Positions 52,991 through 61,972 of a stretch of DNA of 64,000 nucleotides are shown here, piece by piece. The stretch covers positions 25,314 through 89,313 of the forward strand of contig SUVO01000013.1 of NCBI GenBank assembly GCA_015061955.1, read 5' to 3'. The translations under genes and the position numbers were made by a program. This DNA comes from Verrucomicrobiaceae bacterium (lineage in GTDB: Bacteria > Verrucomicrobiota > Verrucomicrobiia > Opitutales > Intestinicryptomonadaceae). A model generated the notes under the pieces. That model was not told the origin of the DNA, did no database searches, and saw only the letters and a program-made list of their open reading frames with translations. Within the stretch, counting starts at the first letter, position 1. The number at the start of each line of letters is the position of its first letter.

Positions 52991-53120
52991 AAATAATATT
53001 CCCTTTAAATAAACAATAGTTATGCTTTATTATTGCAGTACATAATTAGTAGTGCAAGTTTATTATTTACGTTATTTCTTTATAGTTTAGAAACCTATAA
53101 TTTTTTATGATTTTTTTTTA

Positions 53121-53150
53121 TTGACACTGCTTTTTATTACATAAGAATAT
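53121..53150 (+). promoter_or_regulatory. probable promoter for the PEP-CTERM gene
   Basis: A perfect TTGACA is at 53121-53126; the best -10-like match is GAATAT at 53145-53150 with an 18-base spacer. It lies about 50 bases before the ATG. Confidence 0.45.
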
Positions 53151-53197
53151 TAACAACTTTTAAAAGTGTCATTGATGATTTTAAAGAAAGATAAATT

Positions 53198-55321
53198 ATG
53201 AAGAAGTTTATTACCCCCCCCTCATATGTAAGCAAAATTAGTATGTTGTTTTTTGCTTCTGTTTTGTCTTCGACAGCTTTAGCTACAGATATTACAGGTG
53301 TACAACAAGTAACGTCAATTGCAAAAGATTGGAATATGATCGGTAATGACGAAGGCGTTGCATATATTTATGTTTCGTCTGATAAAAATTCAGCAGACTT
53401 CCGTTATACAACCACACCCAGAACTACTACAATTTCTGTTGCTTCAGAAATCGATGCTGTAATAAATTTTTCTGCATCAAGTGTAGATGGAAATCCAGCA
53501 TCACAGAAAACGAATGGAACTCCAGCATCGTTTAGATATCATATAGGTGGATCTAATAATCTTAATTCATCAACACCTCAGAGCATTACAATTTCAGGTG
53601 GTTCAGGGGCAACATCGCAAAATACTTCTTTATCGTTTTATGGTAACGAGTTCGAGACAGGAGGTGTAGTTGCTGGTGGGACTAATCGTACTTATGTAGG
53701 TGATATAATTTCTGTAAGTGATATTACATTCGATTTTTATGGAACCGTTTTTGGTTCAAATAAACTTGAATTCACCAATGCGGTTTTCAATTTGAACAGA
53801 GGGCGTTTACAAAATAGTACGACTCAAACTGTCAATGGTGTGAAAGATACTCAGATAATACTCTCTACAAAATTAGATAATTCTACATATAATTTGAATC
53901 CTGAGAATGCAACAAGTTCTACTAATTTAGGTTATATGGGGGCTGTAACTCTTTTGAATAATTCAAAACTGAATGTTCTAAAAGGAACTGTTTCTGCAAG
54001 CACATTATCAATATCTGATTCTGTTGTAAATATAGCAAGTGGGGCAAAACTCAATCTTACAAGTTCAAACACATTATATGCTACAGATATTACAAATATT
54101 AACGTAGCTAAAGGTGGTACATTCCAAGCTACTAAATCAAATTTTTATTTTACAAATGGTGTTGATAGTACATTGTCGGGTGGGTCGTACTATATTCAGT
54201 CTCTCTCAGGTGCTAATTCAGGGAAATCAAACGTATATATTTCTGCTGAATCTTTAACTACTTCTGGTACCGATGCTGGTGGTTCATACAGAACATATTT
54301 TGTAGGTTTTGATAAAAATGGTAATACAAGTTCAGTTGAGTTGATTTCTAATGGTTTTCAGCTTAATAGTGGTGGAAAGATGGTATTGGTAAATGGTTCT
54401 TCAATTACTTCTACTGGTAAGGTTAATTTTTCTGATATGACAGCTTTTGACTCATCAGTAGATGTAAAAAGTGGAAAATTTAATTATGTAGAAGAAGGTA
54501 CTAGTATAACATCGGCTGCAACTCGTTTCAATGGTGGTTTGTTTGATGGCAAAATTACTGTAAATAAAGGTTATGAAGCTAATTCTGACTGGAATTACAC
54601 ATTTGCATTGGGTGTAAGATCGCAGTTGGCTAATGTAGTATTGGGCGAAAATGCTGAAATTACAGTCAACGGGGCAACATCGATTAGTGATGGAAGTGGA
54701 ACTAAAGGTAATATTGGTCAGTTGTTTACAATAGCTGGTAATATTACATCGAACGCCGGAACGGGCAAGATTGTTTCCGACGCAAACGCAGGCTTCTTTA
54801 TCAAAAGTAAAGATGCTAATACTAAAACTGTATTGACGCTCAATACAACTGACGCTTTTGCAGTTGGTGGTGCAGAAAATCAAGCATCTTCGACATTTGA
54901 ATTAGAAGCTGGTGCAAATGTTGAGTTTGTTATAAATGCAGATAATAACATTGGTTCGGTTGCCTTTGGTGATGCTACATCAAAACTATTGCTCTCTATT
55001 GCAGAAGGTAAGGTTTTGACAGTTGGTTCGTTTGTAAACTTAGCTGATAGTGATGCAATTTCTATTATATTGGGCGAAACTGCATACGGAAGTTTCCGCA
55101 TTGTTGATATGGATGAATCTCTTTCAAATTATATCGAAAATACAACAATTAAGTTTGTTGATGAAAATGGTGTAGATAGAATTTTGAACGATAACTTGTT
55201 CATCAAAGAAATCGAAAGCGGTGTGTTCTCGGTTTCTACAGTTGTTCCAGAACCATCCCAGTGGGCAATGATTTTGGGTGCTATTGCATTGGCATTGGTT
55301 GCATATCGCAGAAGAAAGTAA
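53198..55321 (+). CDS. PEP-CTERM-anchored surface protein with 5' poly-C tract
   Basis: This 707-residue protein has a signal peptide and ends in a PEP-CTERM sorting signal: VPEPSQWAMILG, a hydrophobic helix and YRRRK. Family knowledge: such proteins are recognised by exosortase and routed to the cell surface or exopolysaccharide. The body is Ser/Thr/Asn/Gly-rich with repeated short beta segments (NLNRGRLQN, LNNSKLNVLKGTVSAS), as in beta-helical adhesin-like proteins. A run of eight C lies at 53214-53221, covering codons 6-8 (ACC CCC CCC). If translation starts at 53198, gain or loss of one C gives an early stop. An in-frame ATG at 53243 would still give a signal peptide (MLFFASVLSSTALA). Confidence 0.85.
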   Translation: MKKFITPPSYVSKISMLFFASVLSSTALATDITGVQQVTSIAKDWNMIGNDEGVAYIYVSSDKNSADFRYTTTPRTTTISVASEIDAVINFSASSVDGNPASQKTNGTPASFRYHIGGSNNLNSSTPQSITISGGSGATSQNTSLSFYGNEFETGGVVAGGTNRTYVGDIISVSDITFDFYGTVFGSNKLEFTNAVFNLNRGRLQNSTTQTVNGVKDTQIILSTKLDNSTYNLNPENATSSTNLGYMGAVTLLNNSKLNVLKGTVSASTLSISDSVVNIASGAKLNLTSSNTLYATDITNINVAKGGTFQATKSNFYFTNGVDSTLSGGSYYIQSLSGANSGKSNVYISAESLTTSGTDAGGSYRTYFVGFDKNGNTSSVELISNGFQLNSGGKMVLVNGSSITSTGKVNFSDMTAFDSSVDVKSGKFNYVEEGTSITSAATRFNGGLFDGKITVNKGYEANSDWNYTFALGVRSQLANVVLGENAEITVNGATSISDGSGTKGNIGQLFTIAGNITSNAGTGKIVSDANAGFFIKSKDANTKTVLTLNTTDAFAVGGAENQASSTFELEAGANVEFVINADNNIGSVAFGDATSKLLLSIAEGKVLTVGSFVNLADSDAISIILGETAYGSFRIVDMDESLSNYIENTTIKFVDENGVDRILNDNLFIKEIESGVFSVSTVVPEPSQWAMILGAIALALVAYRRRK
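53214..53221 (+). repeat. C8 homopolymer tract in coding sequence
   Basis: Eight consecutive C in an AT-rich setting, 16 bases into the gene. I noticed no other C or G run of this length in the window. It is a candidate slipped-strand mispairing site. Confidence 0.9.
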
Positions 55322-55343
55322 AAAATTTCAAATAATATAAAGG

Positions 55344-55367
55344 GGCAACTTCGGTTGCCTTTTTTTA
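55344..55367 (+). terminator. terminator after the PEP-CTERM gene
   Basis: GGCAAC (55344-55349), TTCG tetraloop, GTTGCC (55354-55359), then seven T. Confidence 0.92.
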
Positions 55368-55457
55368 TTGATAAAATAATACAAATTATTTACTCTGCTT
55401 TGAATAAAATTTTATAGATACATTAGTGTGTCCGATAAACTAATTTAAAAAATTACA

Positions 55458-56783
55458 ATGAAAAAATATATCATATTACCATTATTAGCTACTGTTTTAT
55501 TTTGTGGTTGTAAAAAGAAAGAACAACCAAAACAAACATCGTTTCCACCAACGCCGGCAGAATTTGTAAGTGCCAAAAAAGCTGATTTGCACGCTTATAT
55601 ATCAACAATGGGTACAATAGCATCGGAGCATAGTGTAAATATTGTGCCACAGGTATCGGGGCAAATTGTTGCCATTAATTTTAAACAAGGACAAAACGTA
55701 AAGAAGGGGGAAATTCTTGCAGTTATAGATAAACGTCCGTTTGTGGCATTGGTAAAACAAGCCGAAGGTAATTTGCGTCAGGCTCAAGCTCAGTTGAAAA
55801 TTGATCAATTATCGGTTGAACGCAATAAGAAACTCGCTAAAGACGGCTATGTTGATAAACAAACTTTCGATTCTTTAGTTGCTAAAGTTGAGGTAGATAA
55901 AGGTGTTGTAGAAACTGCTCAGGCAAACTTAGAAACTGCTAAGATAAACCTCGATTGGTGCGATATTAAAGCTCCTGCCGATGGTAAAGTTGGTTTGTAT
56001 AATATAAACGTTGGTAATTTTGTATTGGCTGGAAGCTCGGTAATTACAACTATTGAAAACGTAGAAAAGTTGTTTGTTGATTTTGTTGTGCCTTCGCAAC
56101 GCTTACACGATGTTATGAATTTTATGAAAGCGCGTGGTGGTAAGCTTGTTGTTGAAGTTTCGTATATAGAAGATGATTTTTCTTCAAGAGCTCGCAAAGC
56201 AGAAGTTGAAATTGTGTTGAATAAAATTAGATACGAATCAGGAACAGCAGTGTTGCGTGGTAAACTTGAAAATTCCGATTATCTGTTTTGGCCAAATCAA
56301 CCTGTTCGTGTAAAGGTGGATTTAGATAAGCTCGAAAACGCAGTACTTATTCCAGATATGTGTATTCAGTTGAATGCAAAAGGTCCGTATGTTTATGTGG
56401 GAACTCCTATAAAAGACGGTGTATATTCTGTTGCTATGCGCCAAATTCAAAAAGGACAACTATACGGTTATGATAGGGCAGTGTTTGGCTTGAAAGATGG
56501 CGACAAGGTTGTTCTTCGTGTAAGTCAGTTGCGTTTGCAAGCAGGTCCGTTTGTGTATTCGGCGTCGGCTGATGGCGCTATTATTGGAGCCGATGGAAAA
56601 GTTATAAAAGATAAAAACGCAATGTTTATGTTTATGAAAACTGCAACGCAAGTTGCCGATTCTCTTCGTGCCGAAGCTATGAAAAAACTTCAAAATGCTC
56701 CTAAAAAAGCAAGTATAAAAGATGAAGTTAAAGAGGCTACCGAAGCGTCAATTCAAAATACTTCTAAAGAAGTTAAAAAATAA
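55458..56783 (+). CDS. RND efflux periplasmic adaptor lipoprotein
   Basis: This 441-residue membrane-fusion protein has a lipoprotein signal (MKKYIILPLLATVLFCGCKKK, lipobox FCGC). The lipoyl half-motifs are GQIVAINFKQGQNVKKGEILAVIDKRPF and IKAPADGKVGLYNINVGNFV, around a helical hairpin with AEGNLRQAQAQLKIDQL. Barrel and membrane-proximal domains follow, and a basic tail rich in Lys and Glu. It links the RND pump (18 bases downstream) to the TolC-type channel. The three genes make a complete tripartite pump. Confidence 0.92.
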   Translation: MKKYIILPLLATVLFCGCKKKEQPKQTSFPPTPAEFVSAKKADLHAYISTMGTIASEHSVNIVPQVSGQIVAINFKQGQNVKKGEILAVIDKRPFVALVKQAEGNLRQAQAQLKIDQLSVERNKKLAKDGYVDKQTFDSLVAKVEVDKGVVETAQANLETAKINLDWCDIKAPADGKVGLYNINVGNFVLAGSSVITTIENVEKLFVDFVVPSQRLHDVMNFMKARGGKLVVEVSYIEDDFSSRARKAEVEIVLNKIRYESGTAVLRGKLENSDYLFWPNQPVRVKVDLDKLENAVLIPDMCIQLNAKGPYVYVGTPIKDGVYSVAMRQIQKGQLYGYDRAVFGLKDGDKVVLRVSQLRLQAGPFVYSASADGAIIGADGKVIKDKNAMFMFMKTATQVADSLRAEAMKKLQNAPKKASIKDEVKEATEASIQNTSKEVKK

Positions 56784-56800
56784 TTTAATGGAATTTTTTT

Positions 56801-59800
56801 ATGGCTGAAGAAAACTCAACCAACGAAAATACGCAAGGCTACGGGTCGTTGTCCGACATATTTATAAATCGTCCAGTTATGACGGTGCTGTTGGCAGTGG
56901 CATCGGCTTTCTTTGGTATTTTTGCATATTTACAAATGCCAGTTAACGACCTTCCGGGCGTTGACTATCCTGTAATTCAAGTAAGTGTTTCTTATCCAGG
57001 AGCTGATCCAACTGTTATGGCAAGTAATGTTGCATCGCCATTGGAACAGCAGTTTATGCAAATTCCAGGGATAGAAATGATTACCAGTAGAAACTCGTTC
57101 GGGGCAAGCTCGTTAGTGTTGCAGTTTTCGCTATCTAAAGATATTGATGCAGCCGCTACCGACGTGCAAAGTGCTATTCAACGTGCTATGGGTAATTTGC
57201 CTGCCGACTTGCCTTCGCCACCATCGTTTACTAAAGATAATCCAAATGATATGCCAATTTACATTGTTTCGGCAGTATCAAATGGTATGACTGTTGGCGA
57301 ATTGTACGACTACGCATTCTCGCAAGTTGCACAACAGTTGAATATGGCTGATGGGGTATCTAAAGTTGATATTTACGCTTCGCCACGAGCTCTTCGTATA
57401 GAAGTTGATACAAAAAAGTTGTACAATTTAGGTTATACAATGTCGCAGTTGAAAAGTGCATTGGCTGTTTCAACTAATATGACTGGTGCTGGTAATTTGC
57501 AAGGGCCATCATCAACTTTTGTGCTTTTTCCTAAAACTCAAATTTCAACTGCCGAAGAATACGAAAATTTGGTTATAGGTTTTAAAGATGGTTCGCCAAT
57601 ATTCCTTCGCGATATTGCTAAAGCTTTAAATTCGGTACAAATGGATACCCTAAATTTCTCTATATATTCTAAAAGTGCAAATTTAGACGATAGCTATTCG
57701 GCAATTGCTATGGGTATTCGCAAACGCGCCGATAGTAATGCTGTTGCAACCGTTGAAGCTATCAGAAAAATGATGAAAAAATTCGAGCATGAATTGCCCG
57801 AATCTATTAAAATTTTGGAATTCTACGATCGCTCTGAGCTTATTGTATCAAACATTGAAGACGTAAAAGAAACTTTATATATAGCCTTTATTTTGGTTGT
57901 GTTTGTTATATTTATGTTCTTGGGCAGATTTAAAGATACGCTCATTCCAACAGTGGCATTGCCATTCTCTATTTTATTGACGTTCATATTTATGTATGCG
58001 TTCGGATTTTCGTTGAACAATTTGTCGCTTATGGGGTTAACAATGGCGATAGGTTTTTTGGTCGACGACGCAATTGTGTTCCTTGAAAATACAGTGCGCA
58101 GAATGGAAGACTTTGGCGAAACACCTCGCATTGCTACATATAAATCGGCTAAAGAAATTTCGTTTACAATTTTAAGTATGACATTGTCGCTTGCGGCTGT
58201 GTTTATTCCACTTGTTTTTATGAGTGGTATTACTGGTCGTGTTTTCAAAGAATTTTCAATAACAATTATTGTGGCAACTTTGATGTCGGGGGTTGTAAGT
58301 CTTACGTTAACTCCGTTGATGTGTGCCAGAGTTATAGGTAAACGCACCAAAAATTTCGACGAAAAAACTACAATCGAAAAATTTGCGTTCCGTTTAGAAA
58401 GTGCGTTCTTAAAATTTTATAATCCCACTTTAAAATGGATGTTGCATCGCCATATTTTGACAGCTATTGTCATTGCAGTTTGTGGATATGGTATTTGGTT
58501 TTTCTTCTCGCAATTACCTCAAATTTTCTTCCCGATAGGCGATAGTGGTTTTATTCAAGGTGTGTTTATTACAAATACAAAATCTTCGCCCAAAGAAGTG
58601 GGTTTTGTTCAGAAAGAAGTTGAAGAAATTATCAAGAATACCGATGGTGTTAGAAATTTTGTTTTGGTTTCGGGGGTGTCTTCGTTTATCAATCAAAATA
58701 TGGGTTTTGGTTTTGTGGTTCTCGAAGATAAAAAAGAACGTAAACCTATTGCAGATGTTGCCAACGCTATAAATCAACGTGTTGCTATGATGCCTGGTGT
58801 TATATCGGCATTTTCGCCACAGCCAACTTTAAAAATATCGACAGGCGCTACAAGTACACAACAAGGTAAGTATGCTTATGCAATGAGTTCTATGAATCAA
58901 GACGATTTGTATAAAACTGCTTCTGAAATGATGGCTTTGTTGGCGTCGCGTAGAGGCGATTTCTTCTCAAATATTCAAAGCGATTTGTATCTGGATAATC
59001 CACAAATTACATTAGCTCCGTATCGTGATAAAGCTGCTATGATGGGTTTGTCGGTAAACAACTATTCAAACGTTTTTAAAGATTCTTTTGCAAAGTTGTA
59101 TTACTATCTTATAAAAACTCCGTTCCAACAGTACTGGTCTATAATGGAAGCCGATTTCAAAAGTAGTTCGTTTGAAGAAAACCTAAAGAATTTGAATTTT
59201 CAACAAGATTCAATTCTTACAGGTGGTACAACTGTACGCACTCTTTCTGGTGGTGGTTTAGAGCCAAATGCTCCGTACTCGCTTTCAAACCTGATACCAT
59301 TTGCTTCTATATCTACAACAAAGCAAGAGCTTGCACCTGTTGCGATAAATCATATCGATAATTTCCCATCGGTAACTATTTATTTCGACCTCAAAGACGG
59401 TGTTGCTATTGGCGATGTTGTAAATTGGGTAAATTCGGTTGCACCATCGGTATTACCATCAAGTGTTAATGGTAGATTTATCGGTGAAGCTGTAACTTTC
59501 CAAGAAACAATGAACTCGCTGATAATGTTGATTGGTGTGGCTGTGTTTGTAATGTATGTAATTTTAGGCGTGCTTTACGAAAGTTATGTTCATCCACTTA
59601 CGGTGTTGTCGGCATTGCCAATTGCTGTTGTTGGTGGCTTGGGCAGTTTGTGGTTGTTCGATATGGAACTTTCGATATACTCGGCTATTGGTATATTTAT
59701 GTTGATGGGTATTGTAAAGAAGAACGGTATTATGATGATTGACTTTGCTATTATGCGAGAACAATCGGGTATGAAACCTATCGACGCTGTTCACGAAGCT

Positions 59801-60067
59801 TGCTTAGAACGTTTTCGTCCAATTATAATGACAACTTTTGCAGCACTTATGGGTATGTTACCTATTGCTTTAGGTTGGGGTGAAGCCGATGCAGAAAGTA
59901 GAATTCCGTTAGGGGTTGTTGTAGTTGGTGGTTTGATGTTCTCGCAAGTTATTACGCTGTACATTACACCTGTAATTTACTTGTGGTTTGATTGGTTGCA
60001 ACGCCATATTCTCGACAAAATTCCATTCTTTGCTCGAGGCGAAATGTATAATCCAAGTCAAAAATAA
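56801..60067 (+). CDS. RND multidrug efflux transporter (AcrB-like)
   Basis: This 1088-residue protein has the RND form: a first membrane segment at FINRPVMTVLLAVASAFFG, the motif DLPGVDYPVIQVSVSYPGADP and two large periplasmic loops. The central membrane bundle has GLTMAIGFLVDDAIVFLENTVRRME, with the paired Asp for proton relay (DD). LERFRPIIMTTFAALMGMLP is in the second half. Drug or bile efflux is the usual role; the substrate range cannot be read. There is no TetR-type repressor next to it. Confidence 0.94.
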   Translation: MAEENSTNENTQGYGSLSDIFINRPVMTVLLAVASAFFGIFAYLQMPVNDLPGVDYPVIQVSVSYPGADPTVMASNVASPLEQQFMQIPGIEMITSRNSFGASSLVLQFSLSKDIDAAATDVQSAIQRAMGNLPADLPSPPSFTKDNPNDMPIYIVSAVSNGMTVGELYDYAFSQVAQQLNMADGVSKVDIYASPRALRIEVDTKKLYNLGYTMSQLKSALAVSTNMTGAGNLQGPSSTFVLFPKTQISTAEEYENLVIGFKDGSPIFLRDIAKALNSVQMDTLNFSIYSKSANLDDSYSAIAMGIRKRADSNAVATVEAIRKMMKKFEHELPESIKILEFYDRSELIVSNIEDVKETLYIAFILVVFVIFMFLGRFKDTLIPTVALPFSILLTFIFMYAFGFSLNNLSLMGLTMAIGFLVDDAIVFLENTVRRMEDFGETPRIATYKSAKEISFTILSMTLSLAAVFIPLVFMSGITGRVFKEFSITIIVATLMSGVVSLTLTPLMCARVIGKRTKNFDEKTTIEKFAFRLESAFLKFYNPTLKWMLHRHILTAIVIAVCGYGIWFFFSQLPQIFFPIGDSGFIQGVFITNTKSSPKEVGFVQKEVEEIIKNTDGVRNFVLVSGVSSFINQNMGFGFVVLEDKKERKPIADVANAINQRVAMMPGVISAFSPQPTLKISTGATSTQQGKYAYAMSSMNQDDLYKTASEMMALLASRRGDFFSNIQSDLYLDNPQITLAPYRDKAAMMGLSVNNYSNVFKDSFAKLYYYLIKTPFQQYWSIMEADFKSSSFEENLKNLNFQQDSILTGGTTVRTLSGGGLEPNAPYSLSNLIPFASISTTKQELAPVAINHIDNFPSVTIYFDLKDGVAIGDVVNWVNSVAPSVLPSSVNGRFIGEAVTFQETMNSLIMLIGVAVFVMYVILGVLYESYVHPLTVLSALPIAVVGGLGSLWLFDMELSIYSAIGIFMLMGIVKKNGIMMIDFAIMREQSGMKPIDAVHEACLERFRPIIMTTFAALMGMLPIALGWGEADAESRIPLGVVVVGGLMFSQVITLYITPVIYLWFDWLQRHILDKIPFFARGEMYNPSQK

Positions 60068-60072
60068 ATTTT

Positions 60073-61566
60073 ATGAAACACAAATTTTTATTAGCTTTAA
60101 TTTGTTCATCTGCATTTTTAGGTGCATGTGTGAATGTTGACGAAGAAACATCGCAAAAGCCTTTCGTATATTGGAAGGCACCTCAAGATGCCTCGGTTGA
60201 ACACATCGCAACAAATCAGATAAAAACTAACAAAATTTTATCTGAAACCGATGCAAAAAATCCCAAGAAAAATAATTCGGAAGAACCTCGTTTTGTGCGT
60301 GCTACTGAAAAAATTTCAGCTGGCGAAAAATTGGGAATTACCGATTTAATAGATATTGCATTAGAAAACAATCCAACCACTCGTATTTATTGGTTCAAAG
60401 CAAAATCGTATGCGGCTGAAGTTGGCAAAGCAAACTCGACATATTATCCACAAGTTTCGTTCTCTGCCGATGTGTATCGTTCACGCATAAAGCCAAGTTT
60501 AGCGTATGGTGGTGCATTTGCTCAAGTAGGGAAGTATTACGAAACTGGTTTTGGTCCTTCTGCTCAAATAAACTGGCTCTTATGCGACTTTGGCAAACGT
60601 AGTGCTAATGTCGATGCTACTCGCCAAGCCTTATATGCTGCAAATTTCGAGTTCAATCGCTCTATACAAGATGTAGTTCTTCAAGTAAACTTAGCGTACT
60701 ATCAATTCTTTGAAGCTCTCGGAAATGTTAAGGCTTCTAAATTAAACATACAAGATGCTCAAACTGCTTACGAATCAGCAAACGAACGTTTGAATTCGGG
60801 TGTTGGCAACAAACCAGATATGCTAAACGCATTAGCTAACTTACGCAATGCTGAATTTTCGTTGCAACAAGCCGAAGCTAATGTTGAAACTGCTCGAGCC
60901 AATTTGGCATCGGCTTTAGGTGTTGAAGTTAGTGCAAAGTTGAATATTACTGACGATATTTCGATTCCTAAATCAAAGCAAACTCAAGATAAAATTGAAA
61001 ATTTGATTGCCGAAGCTATGCGTTGTCGACAAGACCTATTGGCTTCGTATTCACAACTTAAAAAATCTCAACTCGATATAAAAGTTGCAAAACGCAATTT
61101 TCTACCACAAATTTCTGCAGGCGCATCGGCATCTTATGTAGATTATTCTAAGTCTTCTCGTGGTGAACAAGAAAATTTGCAAATAGGTGTGTCTTTGACT
61201 TGGAGTGTTTTTGAAGGTTTTACTCGAAAATACGATTTGATTTCTGCAAAAATGCAAGAAAAGATTGCCTTGCAAACTATTAAACAAAATCAAATTCAGA
61301 TAGTTTCTGATGTTTGGAACGCATTCTATCTTTATCAAAGTGCTGTAAAACAACTTAAAAGTGCCGAAGCTGCTGTTGATGCAAACGACGAAGCATACAA
61401 GGCAACAAAGCTTGGTTATGAAAATGGTGTAAACTCCATAACAGATTTTCTTAATGCTCAAAATCGATTAGCATCGGCACGTCAGCAACAAGTTATGGCA
61501 TTATCAACATTATCTTCATCTATTGCACGTTTAGGGCATGCAGTTGGTGCCATAATGACCGAGTAA
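60073..61566 (+). CDS. TolC-family outer membrane efflux lipoprotein
   Basis: This 497-residue protein has a lipoprotein signal (MKHKFLLALICSSAFLGAC, lipobox LGAC) and the two repeated halves of TolC/OprM proteins. Helices carry LTDLIDIALENNPTTRIY-like text and SANERLNSGVGNKPDMLNALANLRNAEF, then SYSQLKKSQLDIKVAKRNFLPQ and ATKLGYENGVNSITDFLNAQNRLASARQQ. It forms the outer membrane channel of the pump. It starts 5 bases after the transporter gene. Its stop codon runs directly into a repeat (61565-61594) also found after thrS. Confidence 0.92.
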   Translation: MKHKFLLALICSSAFLGACVNVDEETSQKPFVYWKAPQDASVEHIATNQIKTNKILSETDAKNPKKNNSEEPRFVRATEKISAGEKLGITDLIDIALENNPTTRIYWFKAKSYAAEVGKANSTYYPQVSFSADVYRSRIKPSLAYGGAFAQVGKYYETGFGPSAQINWLLCDFGKRSANVDATRQALYAANFEFNRSIQDVVLQVNLAYYQFFEALGNVKASKLNIQDAQTAYESANERLNSGVGNKPDMLNALANLRNAEFSLQQAEANVETARANLASALGVEVSAKLNITDDISIPKSKQTQDKIENLIAEAMRCRQDLLASYSQLKKSQLDIKVAKRNFLPQISAGASASYVDYSKSSRGEQENLQIGVSLTWSVFEGFTRKYDLISAKMQEKIALQTIKQNQIQIVSDVWNAFYLYQSAVKQLKSAEAAVDANDEAYKATKLGYENGVNSITDFLNAQNRLASARQQQVMALSTLSSSIARLGHAVGAIMTE

Positions 61567-61594
61567 AAACGTGCGAGGACGGTGCCTCGATTGC
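61565..61594 (+). repeat. 30-base repeat directly after tolC stop (copy 1)
   Basis: AAAAACGTGCGAGG..GGTG.CTCGATTGC matches 63795-63824 at 28 of 30 positions. Both copies begin within the A-run of a TAA stop codon. It includes a small CGAGG/CCTCG stem. Confidence 0.9.
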
Positions 61595-61647
61595 TATTTT
61601 TTTATAGAGATTATAATCAGCTTAGAACTAACTTGGGAACGGAAACA

Positions 61648-61843
61648 AAAAACGTGTGTGGTGTCTGCTAAAAACGTGCTTTTGCGAGCGTGAGCGACCT
61701 GTGGTCGTGAGTCGAAGCAAAAGTGCGTTTTTAGCTACAAGCACCACGAGGGCAATCTAATACAAAAAAGGCAATTCCAAAGAATTGCCTTTTATCATTA
61801 TAATAAAAAATATCGCCCTCGTGGTGCGTCCACACACGTTTTT
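61648..61843. repeat. structured intergenic repeat element 1 (four nested stems)
   Basis: About 196 bases hold four inverted repeats. P1: AAAAACGTGTGTGG (61648-61661) with 61830-61843, 14 bp. P2: 61668-61685 with 61717-61734, 18 pairs including two G-U. P3: GCACCACGAGGGC (61741-61753) with 61815-61827, 13 bp. P4: AAAAGGCAATTC (61766-61777) with 61782-61793, 12 bp. P1 encloses P2 and P3; P4 sits inside P3. Its right half resembles the reverse complement of the element at 63795-63930. The P4 hairpin ends in TTTT and may terminate the efflux operon. Confidence 0.85.
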
Positions 61844-61856
61844 ATAAAAAAAGCTT

Positions 61857-61864
61857 TACTTTTG
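61857..61864 (+). promoter_or_regulatory. TACTTTTG octamer, possible thrS promoter element
   Basis: It matches TAnnTTTG, the -7 element used in Bacteroidetes, 105 bases before the thrS ATG. A matching TTG element at the usual distance was not evident, so this is weak. Confidence 0.25.
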
Positions 61865-61904
61865 CACATTAAAACACACTATTTATTTACGATGTAGAAA
61901 GGGC

Positions 61905-61972
61905 GTTTTGTGGTCGCCGTCAATTCCATTATGTTTTGAGTCCGACCCCACGACGCAAAACATAGAATATGG
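61905..61972 (+). promoter_or_regulatory. thrS leader with alternative hairpins covering the start codon
   Basis: ATGTTTTG (61931-61938) pairs with CAAAACAT (61956-61963), and CCAT (61926-61929) can pair with ATGG (61969-61972), which contains the start codon. An earlier GTTTTG (61905-61910) could pair with the same CAAAAC (61956-61961), freeing the start. No Shine-Dalgarno sequence is visible. A switch on thrS translation is inferred. Confidence 0.4.

Noticed and set aside
58514..58777. An 87-codon minus-strand frame inside the RND transporter gene
   Set aside because: Lies within a conserved RND coding region; no start context or homology.
61901..61963. A tRNA-like gene or remnant in the thrS leader (GAGTCCGACCCC resembles a T-arm region)
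   Set aside because: No acceptor stem, D-arm or anticodon arm of proper spacing could be built, and the T-arm lacks GTTCRA.
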